Origin: Liopterus haemorrhoidalis
Lineage: Eukaryota > Arthropoda > Insecta > Coleoptera > Dytiscidae
DNA length: 64,000 bases
Assembly (NCBI GenBank): GCA_963971575.1
Contig: OZ020622.1
Location: forward strand, 2,828,279 to 2,892,278
Direction: 5' to 3'
Below are positions 9,800 to 20,769 of this stretch, one piece after another. A program made the translations under genes and the position numbers. How positions within the stretch are numbered: the stretch's first letter is position 1; each line of letters opens with the position of its first letter. The notes beneath the pieces were generated by a model, which saw only the letters and a program-made list of their open reading frames with translations, had not been told where the DNA came from and made no database searches.

Positions 9800-10018
9800 A
9801 CAAACCGACGTCTGTACGGTGTCGCCATCATGATAACGGTGGCGTTTAACTGAACTACACGCACATTCTCCCGGAACACGTGCCCTTCAGAACCTCTAAC
9901 CCAACTAGCTACTTCCAGGGCGTCCAGGGCGTCGCGTCGCGTCCCGGCGCTCGACATCCACGGAGCGTCTGAACGATAGTGGCGCAGCTAAACGGCGAGC
10001 CCGGGAAATAGACATGGA
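9800..10018 (-). promoter_or_regulatory. CpG-rich patch, possible internal promoter or first exon
   Basis: The patch is dense in CpG (for example GGGCGTCGCGTCGCGTCCCG) in otherwise strongly AT-rich DNA. On the minus strand (CASK sense) an ATG at 9955-9957 opens a 65-codon frame starting MSSAGTRRDALDALE. A GTAGCT sequence after DALDALE could act as a weak donor. It lies in CASK intron 9, between the kinase-like exons and the L27/PDZ part. From knowledge of fly CASK, a short MAGUK-only isoform starts within the gene, so an internal start site is plausible. No TATA box or second exon is identified, and a GC-rich transposon is the alternative. Confidence 0.25.
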
Positions 10019-10124
10019 TCAATGTAGAAAACAGTGGTGGAGGATTAAGGGATGAAAATCAACAGGCGATGGAATAAAAATTTTATAGAAATTAAAAAAT
10101 TTCAATCACAAAATAGGATAAATT

Positions 10125-10508
10125 TGTGAAAAAGGCAAAGTTGGTTGATAACAAATATAAGGAATTATTTTATTCATCAAAGTATGCACCCATATTGTCT
10201 ATACACTTTTGTCATTTAAGCGGCAGGTTGTTCAGGCCGGTGGTATAAAATTCTGGCGGACGAGGGTTCCAATTCCTGGAAGGCCAGTTTTACAGCATTG
10301 TCGAAATTAAACTGTTTTCCTATTAAAAAGTTGTCCAAATGGCGTCCAAGAAGTGGTAGTCAGTGGGGGCTAGGTCTGATGAGTATGGAGGATGATGAAG
10401 AAGTTCCAACTCCAATTCCTGTAGTTTTGTCAGTCCATATGCAGTGTGTTGTCTAGCGTTATCGTGCAATAAGATCGGAGTCGATCTGTTGACCAATCTG
10501 GCGTAATA
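10125..10508 (-). pseudogene. Mariner transposase C-terminal fragment
   Basis: The minus-strand frame (10323-10511 and beyond) has LVNRSTPILLHDNARQHTAY and HHPPYSSDLAPTDYHFL. These are the second and third catalytic Asp regions of a DD34D mariner. Its C-terminal part, down to GLNNLPLK-like residues near 10220, is shared with copies at 14430-15560 and 49451-50125. The N-terminal half is absent; a MITE adjoins at 10508. Confidence 0.85.
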
Positions 10509-10876
10509 CACTTTTCACATCAGATGTTTAAGTTCGGATGTTAAAGTGAATGTGTCTTTAAACGCTAATGTGAAAAAATATGACCTCGTCTAAATACAAG
10601 CGAAGTTGAAGACAGAGATCTGCGTCTTAAACATCGTCCGCATTGCCAATATAATTTCTATTATAAAAAAATACTCTTTGAATTTGTGCTTCTCTTCTTT
10701 TATCTATGTTGACCTGTTACACGATATGAAATTATGTTGGCAATGCATACTACCTTTACATGCAGATTTCCAGATGGCAGCACCGGAGATTTAAACATCA
10801 AATGTGAAAGCAAACCGATGTTAAAGAACGGTGAACTTTAAGTTCACTCGTCTTGAAGTTCTAATGTGAAAAGGGT
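10508..10876. mobile_element. MITE with CTTTTCACAT terminal repeats
   Basis: Left end ACACTTTTCACATCAGATG and right end CTAATGTGAAAAGGG form imperfect inverted repeats. Inner repeats (AAGTTC..., ATGTTAAAG...) extend the pairing. It sits against the broken mariner at 10125-10508. No transposase; exact target duplication unclear. Confidence 0.6.
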
Positions 10877-10879
10877 ATT

Positions 10880-11500
10880 CGTCTATACATGGTGAAATGG
10901 AAAACCAAACTGAGCACAAACCAACTGTCTGCTATCAAAATAGCCGTTGCTGGAAACAGTGTTCCCAATTCGAAAAACAAATATCTAAAAAACAGTTTAC
11001 AAGATTAGGGAAACTTGGCACTGAACAGAGTAAGCTGGAAGAGTGTAACTGATGTCAAAAGTCAACTCAGTTGAGAGTGCCCAGTGTATTGGTTAAATTA
11101 CTTTATAAAAAAAAAAATATTCGTGACAAAAATACATTTCAGTCTAGTCCTGGCGTGACAATGTTCCGTGATTTGAAAATCGTTCCTATTTTTAGAATTC
11201 CAATACGTCAAAAGCTTATTATATAAATGAGACAATTGACTGAAAACTTTAACAAATTCTCACAAAAGGCAAAGGTTAGCCCTTTTGAAAACTATGAACA
11301 CAAAAGGACGATTTGGAGTGATTTTTACACTCAGTGGCGTGCAACAGGGGAGATTAAGATTAGTGAAATGGACACTTATAAAGAGAGATGGATTTAATCC
11401 GTTAGAGGCCCGTTATGATTTATGATAGACATTTTTTAGGTCCAATCAGAAATTCAAGAAAAGACAGAAAATTAACAAATTTAGATACAAAAATAACTAT
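10880..11500. other. No gene seen
   Basis: No ORF above 60 codons and no family is recognised in this interval. It is intronic AT-rich sequence. Confidence 0.4.
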
Positions 11501-11504
11501 TTTT

Positions 11505-11825
11505 TTTACCAACCGCCAACATATATAAGGGAGGTATTGTGCCTAACAGTTGAAGCGTCTCTAAATAAAAATTAAATAAAAAAAAAAAGTTTAAACCAGG
11601 GGTCCGCAACCTTTTATCCGTCACGGGCCGATTCATTATTTTTTTACCGACCGCCAACATATATAAGGGAGGTATTGTCATCATACCAATTTTGACATTT
11701 CGAAATTTCGATGGATCTCCACGAATTGAGGTCCCTACATAACGTTTTGACTATTTTTAGCATGATGTCTGTTGGTCTGCCTGTCTGTCTGTGTGTCTGT
11801 GTGTCTGTCTGTATGTTTGTCTGTC

Positions 11826-11860
<35 letters not shown>

Positions 11861-11900
11861 GACTGTTTGTCTGTATGTCTGTCTGTCGGTCTGTGTACAC
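11505..11900 (+). repeat. hAT-end/(TGTC)n composite repeat, copy 1
   Basis: A block ACCGACCGCCAACATATATA occurs twice (11505-11530 with one change, and 11645-11668). Between them lies a hAT-like terminus CAGGGGTCCGCAACCTTTTA at 11598-11617. A (TGTC)n microsatellite follows at about 11779-11895. The same composite occurs in reverse at about 19200-19620. Confidence 0.7.
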
Positions 11901-11949
11901 GTGCAGAGCAAATTCGGCTGAAAGGATTTTTATGAAGCTTCATATTTAA

Positions 11950-12860
11950 GCTTTTCACATCAATGACATTGGTAAAAATCGATTAATTAGAAATGGGAGT
12001 TAACTCGTGTCGGTTTTAAGATTTTTGCAATTATATTTCTGTTAAGACAACAGAGAAATATTTCGAAAACATTTATTTAACAAAAGTTGCTATAAAAGCA
12101 ATAACTAACAACTTTAATTTGAGACATTTTTACTAAAAAAATGTATGTAGTATCTATTTTTTCATACTTACATGTAACATTTCCATGGAAATGATAAATA
12201 ATATCATTGTTAGAAAATATTGGGCCAAGTTATTTCTACTCTGCTACTAGTATATATTTTATACGAGTACTTTGTGATGGCGGTCGGTCCTGTGGTGGCC
12301 ACAGCTGATTTTTTATTTAAATTTTTTTGCCGAAAATGTCAAAATTTTATACTGTAACTCAAAAGTTACCATATATTTTTGAACTAAGGCTAAAAATATA
12401 TAAGTATACCAATTTTCAACCAAAATTAAAAAAAAAAAAAATCTAAAATTTAAAAATTTTGGGCAAAAATTTTTTGACTCCGATTTTAGCCAAAATATAG
12501 TTTTAAGCTAATTTTGGGGTGAGGATTATGAAAAAAATATTTAAAAAATTCATGCGTTCGTAGTTTTGGAGTTAGAGCCGATTTGGGTCAGTTTTTTGCA
12601 TATAATTCTAAAACTTTTGCCCAAACTTCAAAATGGACCAAATTTTATTGATCTATGACCAAAAATACATATTTGTACCAATTTTCAATAAAATCCGAGA
12701 CAAAAATTTTTTGCTTGAAAATCGAGATTTTCGTAAGGGGTACCCCTTACGATTTTTTCGATTTTTGGCCATATTCAAGGGTTTTGGATAACTTTCCATA
12801 CAAAACTTAATAACTGGTTTATTAAAGCCCAATTTTTTTTCTAGAATAAACAATGTAGTA
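11950..12860. other. No gene seen; old repeat sequence
   Basis: The interval is AT-rich with homopolymer runs. Phrases such as AAAATGTCAAAATTTTATAC and CCAATTTTCAA recur, suggesting decayed tandem or transposon sequence. The minus ORF at 12653-12853 has no recognisable motif. Confidence 0.4.
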
Positions 12861-12869
12861 GAATTTTAA

Positions 12870-13765
12870 AAATTCAAACCGCAGATTTCTATCCCTAACC
12901 ATTTTTTAGTTACAATTTATCAAAATTTTCAAAAAAATTTAAAAAAACTGAAAAATTTTCAAAAATTTTTTTTGTTTAAAAATGTGGTTACAAGTCAATT
13001 AGGACCTCAAGACTTCAAAAATTTCAACCGCAGGTCTTTATCTTATTTTGTTTTTGAGATACGTCCATGCGAAGATCAAAAATTCTCTAAATCACGACAT
13101 ATTAAAATTTGTCATAATTTTAAAATACGCACAACGAATACAGCCCCAAATTTTTTCTAGACTTAATAAACTACATAGAATCTAAAAATTCTAACCGCAG
13201 GTCGCTATCTCAAACCGTTTTTGAGTTGTGCTTTTTTTTAATTCACAATTTTCACAAATAATGTAAATTATGTCATTACAAAAAAATTGTCATAATCTCA
13301 AAACGCGTTTAACGATTAAAGCCCCAATTTTTTTCTAGGCTAAATAAAGTACATAGAATCCAAAAATTCTAACCGGAGGTCGCTACCACCAACCGTTTTT
13401 GAGTTGTACTTTTTTTTAATTCACAATTTTCACAAATAATGTAAATTATATTATTAAAAAAATTGTCGTAATCTCAAAACGCGTTAAACGATTAAAGCCC
13501 TAATTTTTTTCCAGACTAAATAAACTTCGTAGAAACCAAAAATTCTAACCGGAGGTCCCTATCTCAAACCGTTTTTGAGTTATGCTTTTTTTTAATACAG
13601 AATTTTCACAAAAAATGTAAATTGTCATTAAAAAAATTGTCATAATCTCAAAACACGTTAAACGATTAAAGCCCCAATTTTTTTCTAGACTAAATAAACT
13701 ACATAGAATCCAAAAATTCTAACCGGAGATCGCTATCTCTAACCGTTTTTAACAAATCACGTTTT
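12870..13765. repeat. Satellite-like tandem array, period about 178 bp, five units
   Basis: The motif AACCGCAGGTC/AACCGGAGGTC recurs near 13025, 13192, 13371, 13547 and 13721. Each is followed by a block with CAAACCGTTTTTGAGTT and TCATAATCTCAAAACGCG, then TTAAAGCCCCAATTTTTTTC. The last four units are clearly alike; the first is diverged. No coding potential. Confidence 0.85.
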
Positions 13766-14420
13766 GAATGTTATTTCTTTAAGTATGTCCCGAATTTTAA
13801 CTGAAACGCAACCAACTATACAGACATGTGTTGCGGGCTACATATACACTAAGGCGTAAGAGTTCCCACAAAGTAACAGTTCTTTGTATTATCTAAACAT
13901 TTTTTAGATACTGAATAACTACCCCACTTAAAACACGCAGTTCAACTAGGAGCATCTTTTTCAAAAGTTGTTTTCAAAAGTTCAAGTGTTTTTTTGCCAT
14001 TTTTCCAAGATGGAAATAAAATTTCTCTTCTATAAGTATTCCAGATATTCATAAGACTTGAATTATCTTTTATAAACTTCAATCTTAAAATGTGAAACTT
14101 TGAAATCTTTAAAGAATTTCTTTCGTTGCATTTCAAGAGTTTTCATCCATTTTCTTCTGTCAATCACCCAGTTTTCCAACAATTTCAAATTAAATTAAAG
14201 AGTTCAATACAAGAAGTGCGCAAGAAATAGTATACACGGAAAAACATTTGGAAAAAAGTTCTTTTTCCACTTCAATGAAACGAAAGCTTTTAGAAAATTT
14301 ATTGAATGGACGAGATTTGATAAAACAAAATATTGCGCACGCATTTCAATATTTAGTATGTGGAGGGGGAAAATAAAGACATAATGAGTCCATCATTAGT
14401 GGACTGGCTAACAGTGAGTT
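13766..14420. other. No gene recognised
   Basis: A minus ORF at 13942-14136 (64 codons, Lys-rich) lies here without recognisable motifs or clear splice sites. The rest is AT-rich. Confidence 0.35.
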
Positions 14421-14429
14421 CGTTTCGAA

Positions 14430-15560
14430 TTTAATGTAAAACTGCGTTTTACAATTTCGTACAGGTAACTTAAAAATCAAACAAACAAAAAAAAAACCTG
14501 GCTCATCGATTACAGCAGAAATATACTGCAACCAACTGGACGAAATGATTCAAAAACTTAAAGAATAACAGCCTAGATTGGTCAATAGATCGATTGGTCA
14601 ATAGATCTTATTGCATGATAACGCTAGACCACACACTGCACAAATGTGGCAAAACTACAGAAATTGGAGTTGAAACTTCTTCATTATCCTCCATACTCAC
14701 CAAACCTGGCCCCCACTGACTGCCACTTTTTCCGCAGTTTGGACAATTTTTTAATAGGGAAACAGTTTAATTCCGGCATTGCTATAACACTGGCCTTCCA
14801 GGAATTCATTGACTCTCGTCCGCAAGGGTTTTATATTGTCACAATTATGATATAATTGCATTCTAATGTCTCAATTCCTTGAGCGGCCTTTAGGCGGTGT
14901 AGATCATGGTTGCTGACTTACGGTTTTTGGAATTAAAGAATGCAGAGTGTTGCGTGTTTGTCAACATAAGTTTTGAACTACTTTCTAATGTATTGATAAA
15001 CATTATTCAATTGTGCCGACTATGGTCTTTAATTGCTGCCAACAATGACACAAATGAATAATGTTTCCAAAACAATTGAGGTAGGACCTGACGTCATAGT
15101 GTTCTGGTTAACAGTTATAAAATGGTCTTAGGGAATAGAGTCATTCGAGTTAGTCTTTCTTAGTAGTCAAGCAGTAGTCAAGCGTTGCCCAAGCTGTTGA
15201 AGTCGCCAACTCGAGATGTAAGTGCCGTCTACTGGGCTTCTCCACGTGTTCGCCTCGTGCGGATACCTGGAATGGTTCGACCGAACCTGGAGAAGCCGGG
15301 GCAAGAACGGGACTTACATCAGCTTCTAACGGACAACACCAACAGCCATTCTGACAGTTAATTGTATTCTGATGTAAAATTATTATTATATAATAAATTT
15401 TGTAGAAAATATTCCGTTCTTGAACTAACCCCGTGACAATATCACCGGCCTGAACAACCTGCCGCTTAAATGTGAAAAGTATAGAAATATGGGTGCATAC
15501 TTTGATGAATAAAATAATTCCTTATATTTGTAACTTCTGCAAATTTTTTCCTTGACGACC
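14430..15560 (+). pseudogene. Mariner transposase copy split by a solo LTR
   Basis: The plus-strand translation gives GSSITAEIYCNQLDEMIQKL near 14499, then LLHDNARPHTAQ (second Asp region). LHYPPYSPNLAPTDCHFFRS (14682-14741) is the third Asp region. The C-terminus is interrupted at 14837 by a 602-bp solo LTR and resumes at 15443 with the coding tail and 3' terminal repeat, ending TTGACGACC at 15560 before TA. Stops and a small internal duplication (GATCGATTGGTCAATA) break the frame. Same family as 10125-10508 and 49451-50125. Confidence 0.85.
14837..15438 (+). mobile_element. Solo LTR of an LTR retrotransposon, 602 bp
   Basis: The sequence begins TGTCACAATTATG and ends CCCCGTGACA, the TG...CA borders of an LTR. 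It is flanked by ATAT on both sides (14833-14836 and 15439-15442). Inside are a TATA box (GTTATAAAATGG near 15113), an initiator-like TCATTCGAGT about 25 nt later, and an AATAAA poly(A) signal near 15392. No internal region or second LTR is present, as expected after LTR-LTR recombination. Four-bp duplications fit Gypsy-type elements, but the family cannot be fixed from an LTR alone. Confidence 0.85.
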
Positions 15561-15747
15561 TAATATAATTTACTCGGTTTTTGGACTATTATTTGGTAAG
15601 AGATATAATTTACATGGCTTTTGGTCTACGGTTTTGTTATATAGTGCCATTTGGGCTGCGAAATAGCCCTGCCACACTTATTAGATACCTAAGTAACTCT
15701 GAAATGTGTAACAATTCACTTTTTGAAAAATAGTTAAACTGACTGAC

Positions 15748-15866
15748 CTCTAATAAGGCGTGTAGTTGTCTATCCTCAAGGACTGCCTGGACTAAATCCG
15801 GGTCCTGAGGTTGTGGGTCTTGAAGGCAGTGAATATCGTCCAAGGAATCTAAGATTGCAGTCACGG
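15748..15866 (-). CDS. CASK: CASK exon 9 (linker into first L27 region)
   Basis: The acceptor TTTTGTTTCAG ends at 15867 and the donor GAG|GTCAGT starts at 15747. The exon is 119 nt with entry phase 1: the Ala codon is shared with exon 8 and then it reads VTAILDSLDDIHCLQDPQPQ and AVLEDRQLHALLE. This aligns with the vertebrate CASK stretch with LDSLEEIHAL and HLHTLLD at the start of the first L27 domain, which binds partner L27 domains such as SAP97. The next exon was not found between here and position 1. A LINE abuts the exon: its (AAT)n tail begins about 8 bp above the acceptor. Confidence 0.95.
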
Positions 15867-16276
15867 CTGAAACAAAATAATAATAATAATAATAATAATT
15901 CTTTATTGACCAAGTAAACTTGTACATTATACAGCTTTTAGTCAGTCAGATTGTTACCTGATAAATAGCATGGCCAAACCCATAAAATAACATAGGTAAT
16001 ATATTATAACTAGTACATTTTGAAACTAATATTGTTAAACTCCTCGAAAATATATATTGGATTGCTGGTTAACAAATTTTTTATGGTCTTTTTGAAAACA
16101 TTGTAAGGCGATGATCTAATGCTCATGGGTAATAAGTTGAAGAAACGAATAGAGAAATAATTCGAAGCGTTTCTAGATTTGTTGAGACGAATAAAATCAG
16201 ATCGTATATTATTTTTAGAGCGCGTGTCATGTGTGTGTTGCGCACTAAAGGTACTATACGCGCTTCTATGCTTATA

Positions 16277-17213
16277 CAAGGTGTCTCAAAAGAAATTTTA
16301 TATTTATTTAGCTTACTGCGTGAACGCAACGTATCCGAGGGGCGCGGGGGTTATGTCAATCGGTAGCCTGGCTCTTGGGAATTCAGTCGCTATGGAGCGT
16401 TTCTCGGGAGCAGACCGCGCGTTATGCGTGCGAGAGTTTTACAAAAACGGTGATTCGGCGACAGTAGCGCGTAGAAAATTCTGCAGTATTCGAGGTTTTC
16501 GCCACTTAAATGATGCGCCAAGCATTCCTCTCATTCGACATTGGGTTAAAAAGTTTGAAGAGACTGGTACAACGCTGGATAAATCAAAATCCGGGCGACC
16601 TAGGTCATCAAGAACGGTAGAAAACGTGGAGAATGTTAATCAGTCTGTTCGTGACGACCCGAACCTTTCAATTCGGAAGCGCGCAAGTGCTTTAAATGTG
16701 CATAGATCATCATTACATCGCATTATGCACAAAGACCTAAAGCTGCACCCCTACAAAATTCAATTGGTGCAAGAATTAAAGCCCCAAGATGCCAGTCAGA
16801 GGCTTAATTTCGTAAATCAGGTGAAATTTTCTCAGGCAAATTGATCTCCCGGAGAGGTGACATAAATTGGCCTCCACGCAGTCCAGATTTAACCCCTATG
16901 GACTTTTTCCTATGGGGTTATCTTAAATCTAAAGTTTACGCCAATAAACCGACTTCACTGGCGCATTTGAAAGAAAATATCCGTCACGAAATGGCAGCCA
17001 TCCCTGAATCCACCTGCCGAGACGTCATAAGTAATTTTACTGTTCGATTAAATGAGTGCCGAGAACGCGAGGCTCTACATTTAGACGATATTATTTTTAA
17101 GAAATAAATCCCCAAAAAGTGTATTTTAATAATTAATAAACATTTTTTCTATATACGGTTTACTTTTTTTTTAATCAATCCACTAAATATAAAATTTCTT
17201 TTGAGACACCTTG
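16277..17213 (+). mobile_element. Tc1/mariner-superfamily element, internally deleted
   Basis: Inverted terminal repeats begin CAAGGTGTCTCAAAAGAAAT at 16277 and mirror it to 17213, flanked by TA at 16275-16276 and 17214-17215. The repeats match over about 30 bp. The element is inserted in the LINE at 15873-17583 and is 937 bp, against about 1.3-1.5 kb for a complete member. It carries the deleted transposase gene described next. Confidence 0.95.
16392..17107 (+). pseudogene. Tc1/mariner transposase with catalytic core deleted
   Basis: The likely start is ATG at 16392 (MERFSGADRALCVREFYKNG), although the frame stays open upstream into the LINE. The N-terminal helix-turn-helix region includes REFYKNGDSATVARRKF and WVKKFEETGTTLDKSKSGRP; the second DNA-binding region includes RDDPNLSIRKRASALNVHRS. 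A TGA at 16842 and an internal deletion follow. The sequence resumes with INWPPRSPDLTPMDFFLWGY (16864-16923), holding the third catalytic Asp, and ends with a 3' segment to 17107. The first and second catalytic Asp regions are missing, so it is inactive. The REFYKNG-type start resembles arthropod transposases carrying a DUF4817-like domain (from memory). Confidence 0.9.
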
Positions 17214-17656
17214 TATATGAATATAAGGCACTCGTATATAAATAAAGATGGTAGGGTCATTATTTTAAATTTCACAAAAAGGTCACGACACTCAGCGCGA
17301 AAAGGAACACCTGCAATAACTCTAATCACTTTTCTCTGAACAGCGAAAATCCTATTAGCCGCAGCTGAATGGCCCCACATTATTAAACCATATCTTAGGT
17401 AGGACTCAAAAAGAGAAAAATATGCTTTTAATATCTGTGCTGACTTCAGATTTTAAATTTCTTATTAAGTAGATAGTAGAACAGAGTTTTCTACTGAAGA
17501 AACCGGTGTGTTGGTCCCATCGTAAGTGAGGGTCCACGTGTAATCCAAGAAATTTAATGTACGGAGGATTATCGAAGTCTGGTGATCAGCAGCAAGGACT
17601 GAGTTTAAATAAAAAGCCACTTAAACAAAATAAAATCTCAATGTTTAAAAAATTAC

Positions 17657-17855
17657 CTGCTGATGTAATTTCGTCGTCTCCATAATCGGAAAAACTATCA
17701 CAATTAGCGAGGGATGGATCTCCATAACATCCACTCCATTTTGAGGAAGATACAGCAGCCATAACAGCCGTCTTTAATTTACGCCGGGCGTTGAATTTTT
17801 TTAATTCATCTACAGTTTCCGACAGATGAATTTTGGTCAAGTTCTTATCTCTATC
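17657..17855 (-). CDS. CASK: CASK exon 8 (CaMK regulatory-like segment)
   Basis: The acceptor CTTTTTCAG lies just above 17855 and the donor GCAG|GTAATT is at 17655-17656. The exon is 199 nt, enters at phase 0 and exits at phase 1. It encodes [20 protein letters not shown] followed by [18 protein letters not shown]. The vertebrate protein has the same order ([33 protein letters not shown]). This is the segment after the kinase-like C-lobe that corresponds to the calmodulin-binding autoregulatory region of CaMKII. The tail [16 protein letters not shown] is acidic and specific to this sequence. Confidence 0.97.
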
Positions 17856-17879
17856 CTGAAAAAGAAACACAATTTTAAA

Positions 17880-18120
17880 AACACATCACTTTTCAAACAG
17901 ATATCGTGGTTTGGGATATGCGATACTGAAAAAGTATCAATATTTGGGTATCAATAATATCGTATAAAAAGTATCGATACCATTATCGTATCGAAACAAA
18001 ATATCGATTTATTCAAGTATCGAAAGGAAAAATTAATATATTTTCTATAAAACGTAAAAAACATTTTATTCTTATAATAACATTTTAATTGTTTCAACAA
18101 TAATAAATTGATTAAAATAT
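17880..18120. other. Short AT-rich stretch with ATCGATA-type repeats
   Basis: About 17915-18015 repeats TATCGATA/GTATCGA-like words (for example AGTATCGATACCATTATCGT). This may be the end of a hAT-type element (CGATA-rich subterminal repeats are common), but no partner end was found. Confidence 0.35.
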
Positions 18121-18122
18121 AA

Positions 18123-18325
18123 AGGCTATTTCAAACGTTTAGGCGGAACTAAATAGGAATTTCGTTCTTTTAGGTTGTCACGAGTCACGAGAATGTTTTT
18201 ATTTAATTTTTCAGGTTGGCAACAGTGTAACTGTTCTGTGAGTGAAACCATGGAAACGAATGAAATTTATTAAAAAATTTAATACTTTTTATGTATTTTG
18301 AGGACAAAACAAATAAATAAATGGG
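18123..18325. mobile_element. MITE, GGCGGAACTA family (copy 2, left half)
   Basis: It starts GGCTATTTCAAACGTTTAGG then CGGAACTAAAT, and continues with TTTTAGGTTGTCACGAG and GTGAAACCATGGAAACGAATG. These match the left part of the copy at 26155. The right terminal repeat is missing; it runs into the SINE at 18353. Confidence 0.75.
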
Positions 18326-18352
18326 AATGGGAATCCTCTCTGACTATAAAAA

Positions 18353-18725
18353 AATTGATGTGAAGTGTGAATATTCACACATTTCAGGGTTTCGCAGGTA
18401 TATAATAAGTGAAGGCGGTATGCTGAGTGTGTAGGACAAATTTTACTTTGTAGTAATCATGAAAAAATGAACGATATTTTTAAAATAATTTATCGTCTGT
18501 TAATCATATAATAAGAATGGTTATTAAATTTACGCTCTTAAAAATTAAATACAACATTTGTCAAAATATTACTAGAATTTTGACAAAATAATTTCTACAT
18601 AATAAAAATGCAAAAAAAAAACAGAAAAAATAAAATTCACTCCGTACTCGAACTCGAAACCCTTCGTTTTCCAGAGAATTTTAGCTTCCGACATCAGCGC
18701 TCTAACCCGTTGCGCCATCGTACGC
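18353..18725 (-). repeat. SINE family A, copy 1
   Basis: On the minus strand a tRNA-like head near 18650-18725 has ATGGCGCAACGGGTTAGAGC (A-box region) and GAGTTCGAGTAC (B box). The body includes TTGTCAAAATTCTAGTAATA and ends with the palindrome-bearing tail GTGTGAATATTCACACTTCA. The copy at 31926-32185 is nearly the same (minus a central part), and 34684-34925 has the same body in the opposite orientation. Presumed RNA polymerase III transcript. Confidence 0.75.
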
Positions 18726-18879
18726 CTTGCATGTGGGTGTCTTACGTTGGTATAACTTTTGTACTTTGTGAACCAAAAACCACAAAAAATGCGTTATTTT
18801 CCGAAAACATAATCTGATCAAAAATTCCTGTTGTACTATTTCGGTTCACACCAATATACATTACTTAGAATTTTTTTAG

Positions 18880-19710
<831 letters not shown>

Positions 19711-19719
19711 ATAGGAATA

Positions 19720-20470
19720 TGTAGTTTTCGTATTTTTTAAATTTAACGTAACTTTTTTATTTAATTAATACCTACGAAATTCTGAAATATGTAATGATTC
19801 ACAAATGATTTTATAATTCGTTTTTTTTTTTTTTTTTAACCACTCCCTACATTAACGATATCGAATTTTGAGTAATGTGACATACCTTATTTTACCGCAA
19901 CTCAATACATCTGGAAACATTTATATCGATTTCTTGTTTTTACCGTATTTTACTGTAATACACCTGCACCAATATAAAAAACCCCCCGATCTAAGTTATA
20001 TTTATTTTACGACCCAAAACATAAGACTTAAAACTTACGAGATGGAGAAATAGATTTATATTGTGTATTTTATAAAAGTTACAAAAAAACTTTACAAGAC
20101 TCTGTATAAACAGAAAAGTTTTTATTCATAACTGAGCGGGGGAAATGTTAAAATATACGGAAAGCGTGCCTTCGGTTTCGGACAAAGATTTAAGTTCCGC
20201 GGCAGTTAATGTCAACTGTAAAAGTAGATAGTTTACCGAAATAATGTCTTGGTCTTTAAAAATGCTTTAGAGCAGGACAAAAACAAGAGTTCTCGTAAGG
20301 TTCTCACATAAAATTAACAACATGAAATAAAATTAATAACAATCTATACCAAGCTTCGAAAAACTCACTCGGATGCTCGGAAAAATATTATTCGCAATCA
20401 GAAGGCTATTTTTGAAATGATAATATGAAAATAGCGTTCTTTTATTATACAAGGCTTATCTATTATGTTT
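19720..20470. other. No gene seen
   Basis: AT-rich intronic sequence in CASK intron 7. ORFs of about 60 codons (19868-20053) have no recognisable motif. Confidence 0.4.
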
Positions 20471-20560
20471 TTACAAACGACCACTAGATGGATTCATCAA
20501 CTCAAGAAGCTGTTGAAGCCTTCGAAAACCATGTTTTTGAAATACCAACTTCAGATTCTT
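20470..20560 (+). pseudogene. Short mariner transposase C-terminal remnant
   Basis: A plus-strand stretch reads SSTQEAVEAFENHVFEIPTS. This resembles the C-terminal helix region of mariner transposases (commonly AVEAFENHVLEVP-SEW). Only about 25 codons remain and a stop follows at 20555-20557. It lies about 90 nt beyond the CASK exon 7 donor. Confidence 0.5.
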
Positions 20561-20646
20561 AGTTTTGTAAGAAATATTTGTAATCTGTGTTATTTATCCT
20601 GCATAAGCAAGCTATTCTTAAACAAGTATAATTTTTTTTTACATAC

Positions 20647-20769
20647 CCGGAGCCACTTGTGATTTAGTACTTCCTGGATGGATAACCTCTTCGTGTGGTC
20701 TATCAGCAGCATCTGACGCACCAAATCCTTACCAGGTTCACTAATATAATCCCAGAAGGGACTATCCAA
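20647..20769 (-). CDS. CASK: CASK exon 7 (kinase C-lobe, end)
   Basis: The acceptor TTGTTGCAG ends at 20770 and the donor CGG|GTATGT is at 20645-20646. The exon is 123 nt, phase 0 to 0. It encodes LDSPFWDYISEPGKDLVRQM and LLIDHTKRLSIQEVLNHKWL, ending in Arg. The pattern (W--IS--AKDLVR-ML--D--R----E-LNH-WL) is subdomains X-XI of CaMK-type kinases, including the conserved Arg after the D--KR turn. Only about 220 nt of intron separates it from exon 6, the shortest CASK intron here. Confidence 0.97.

Larger units (their letters stand above)
15873..17583 (-). mobile_element. CR1/jockey-type LINE, 5' truncated, (ATT)n tail, split by a mariner
   Basis: The minus-strand LINE starts near 17583 and reads YIKFLGLHVDPHLRWDQHT, then SYLRYGLIMWGHSAAANRIF and VIRVIAGVPFRAECRDLF. 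After the inserted mariner (16277-17213) it resumes with YKHRSAYSTFSAQHTHDTRS and ends near VFKKTIKNLLTSN. The order YLG/FLG, YGL--WG, QRK-IR-I-G, HTRS is that of CR1/jockey-like ORF2 C-termini. Its 3' end has AATAAAG and an (ATT)n microsatellite tail at 15874-15900. A related 3' end lies at 32737-33121 and a fragment at 48785-48900. The copy is frameshifted and lacks the RT core. Confidence 0.87.

Noticed and set aside
9760..9957. The next CASK exon (L27 region)
   Set aside because: The peptide has no similarity to the CASK L27 sequence that should follow HALLE, so it is kept only as a possible alternative first exon.
11644..11958. 104-codon Asp/Arg/Gln/Thr-rich frame on the minus strand
   Set aside because: It is a read-through of (TGTC)n; no independent evidence of coding.
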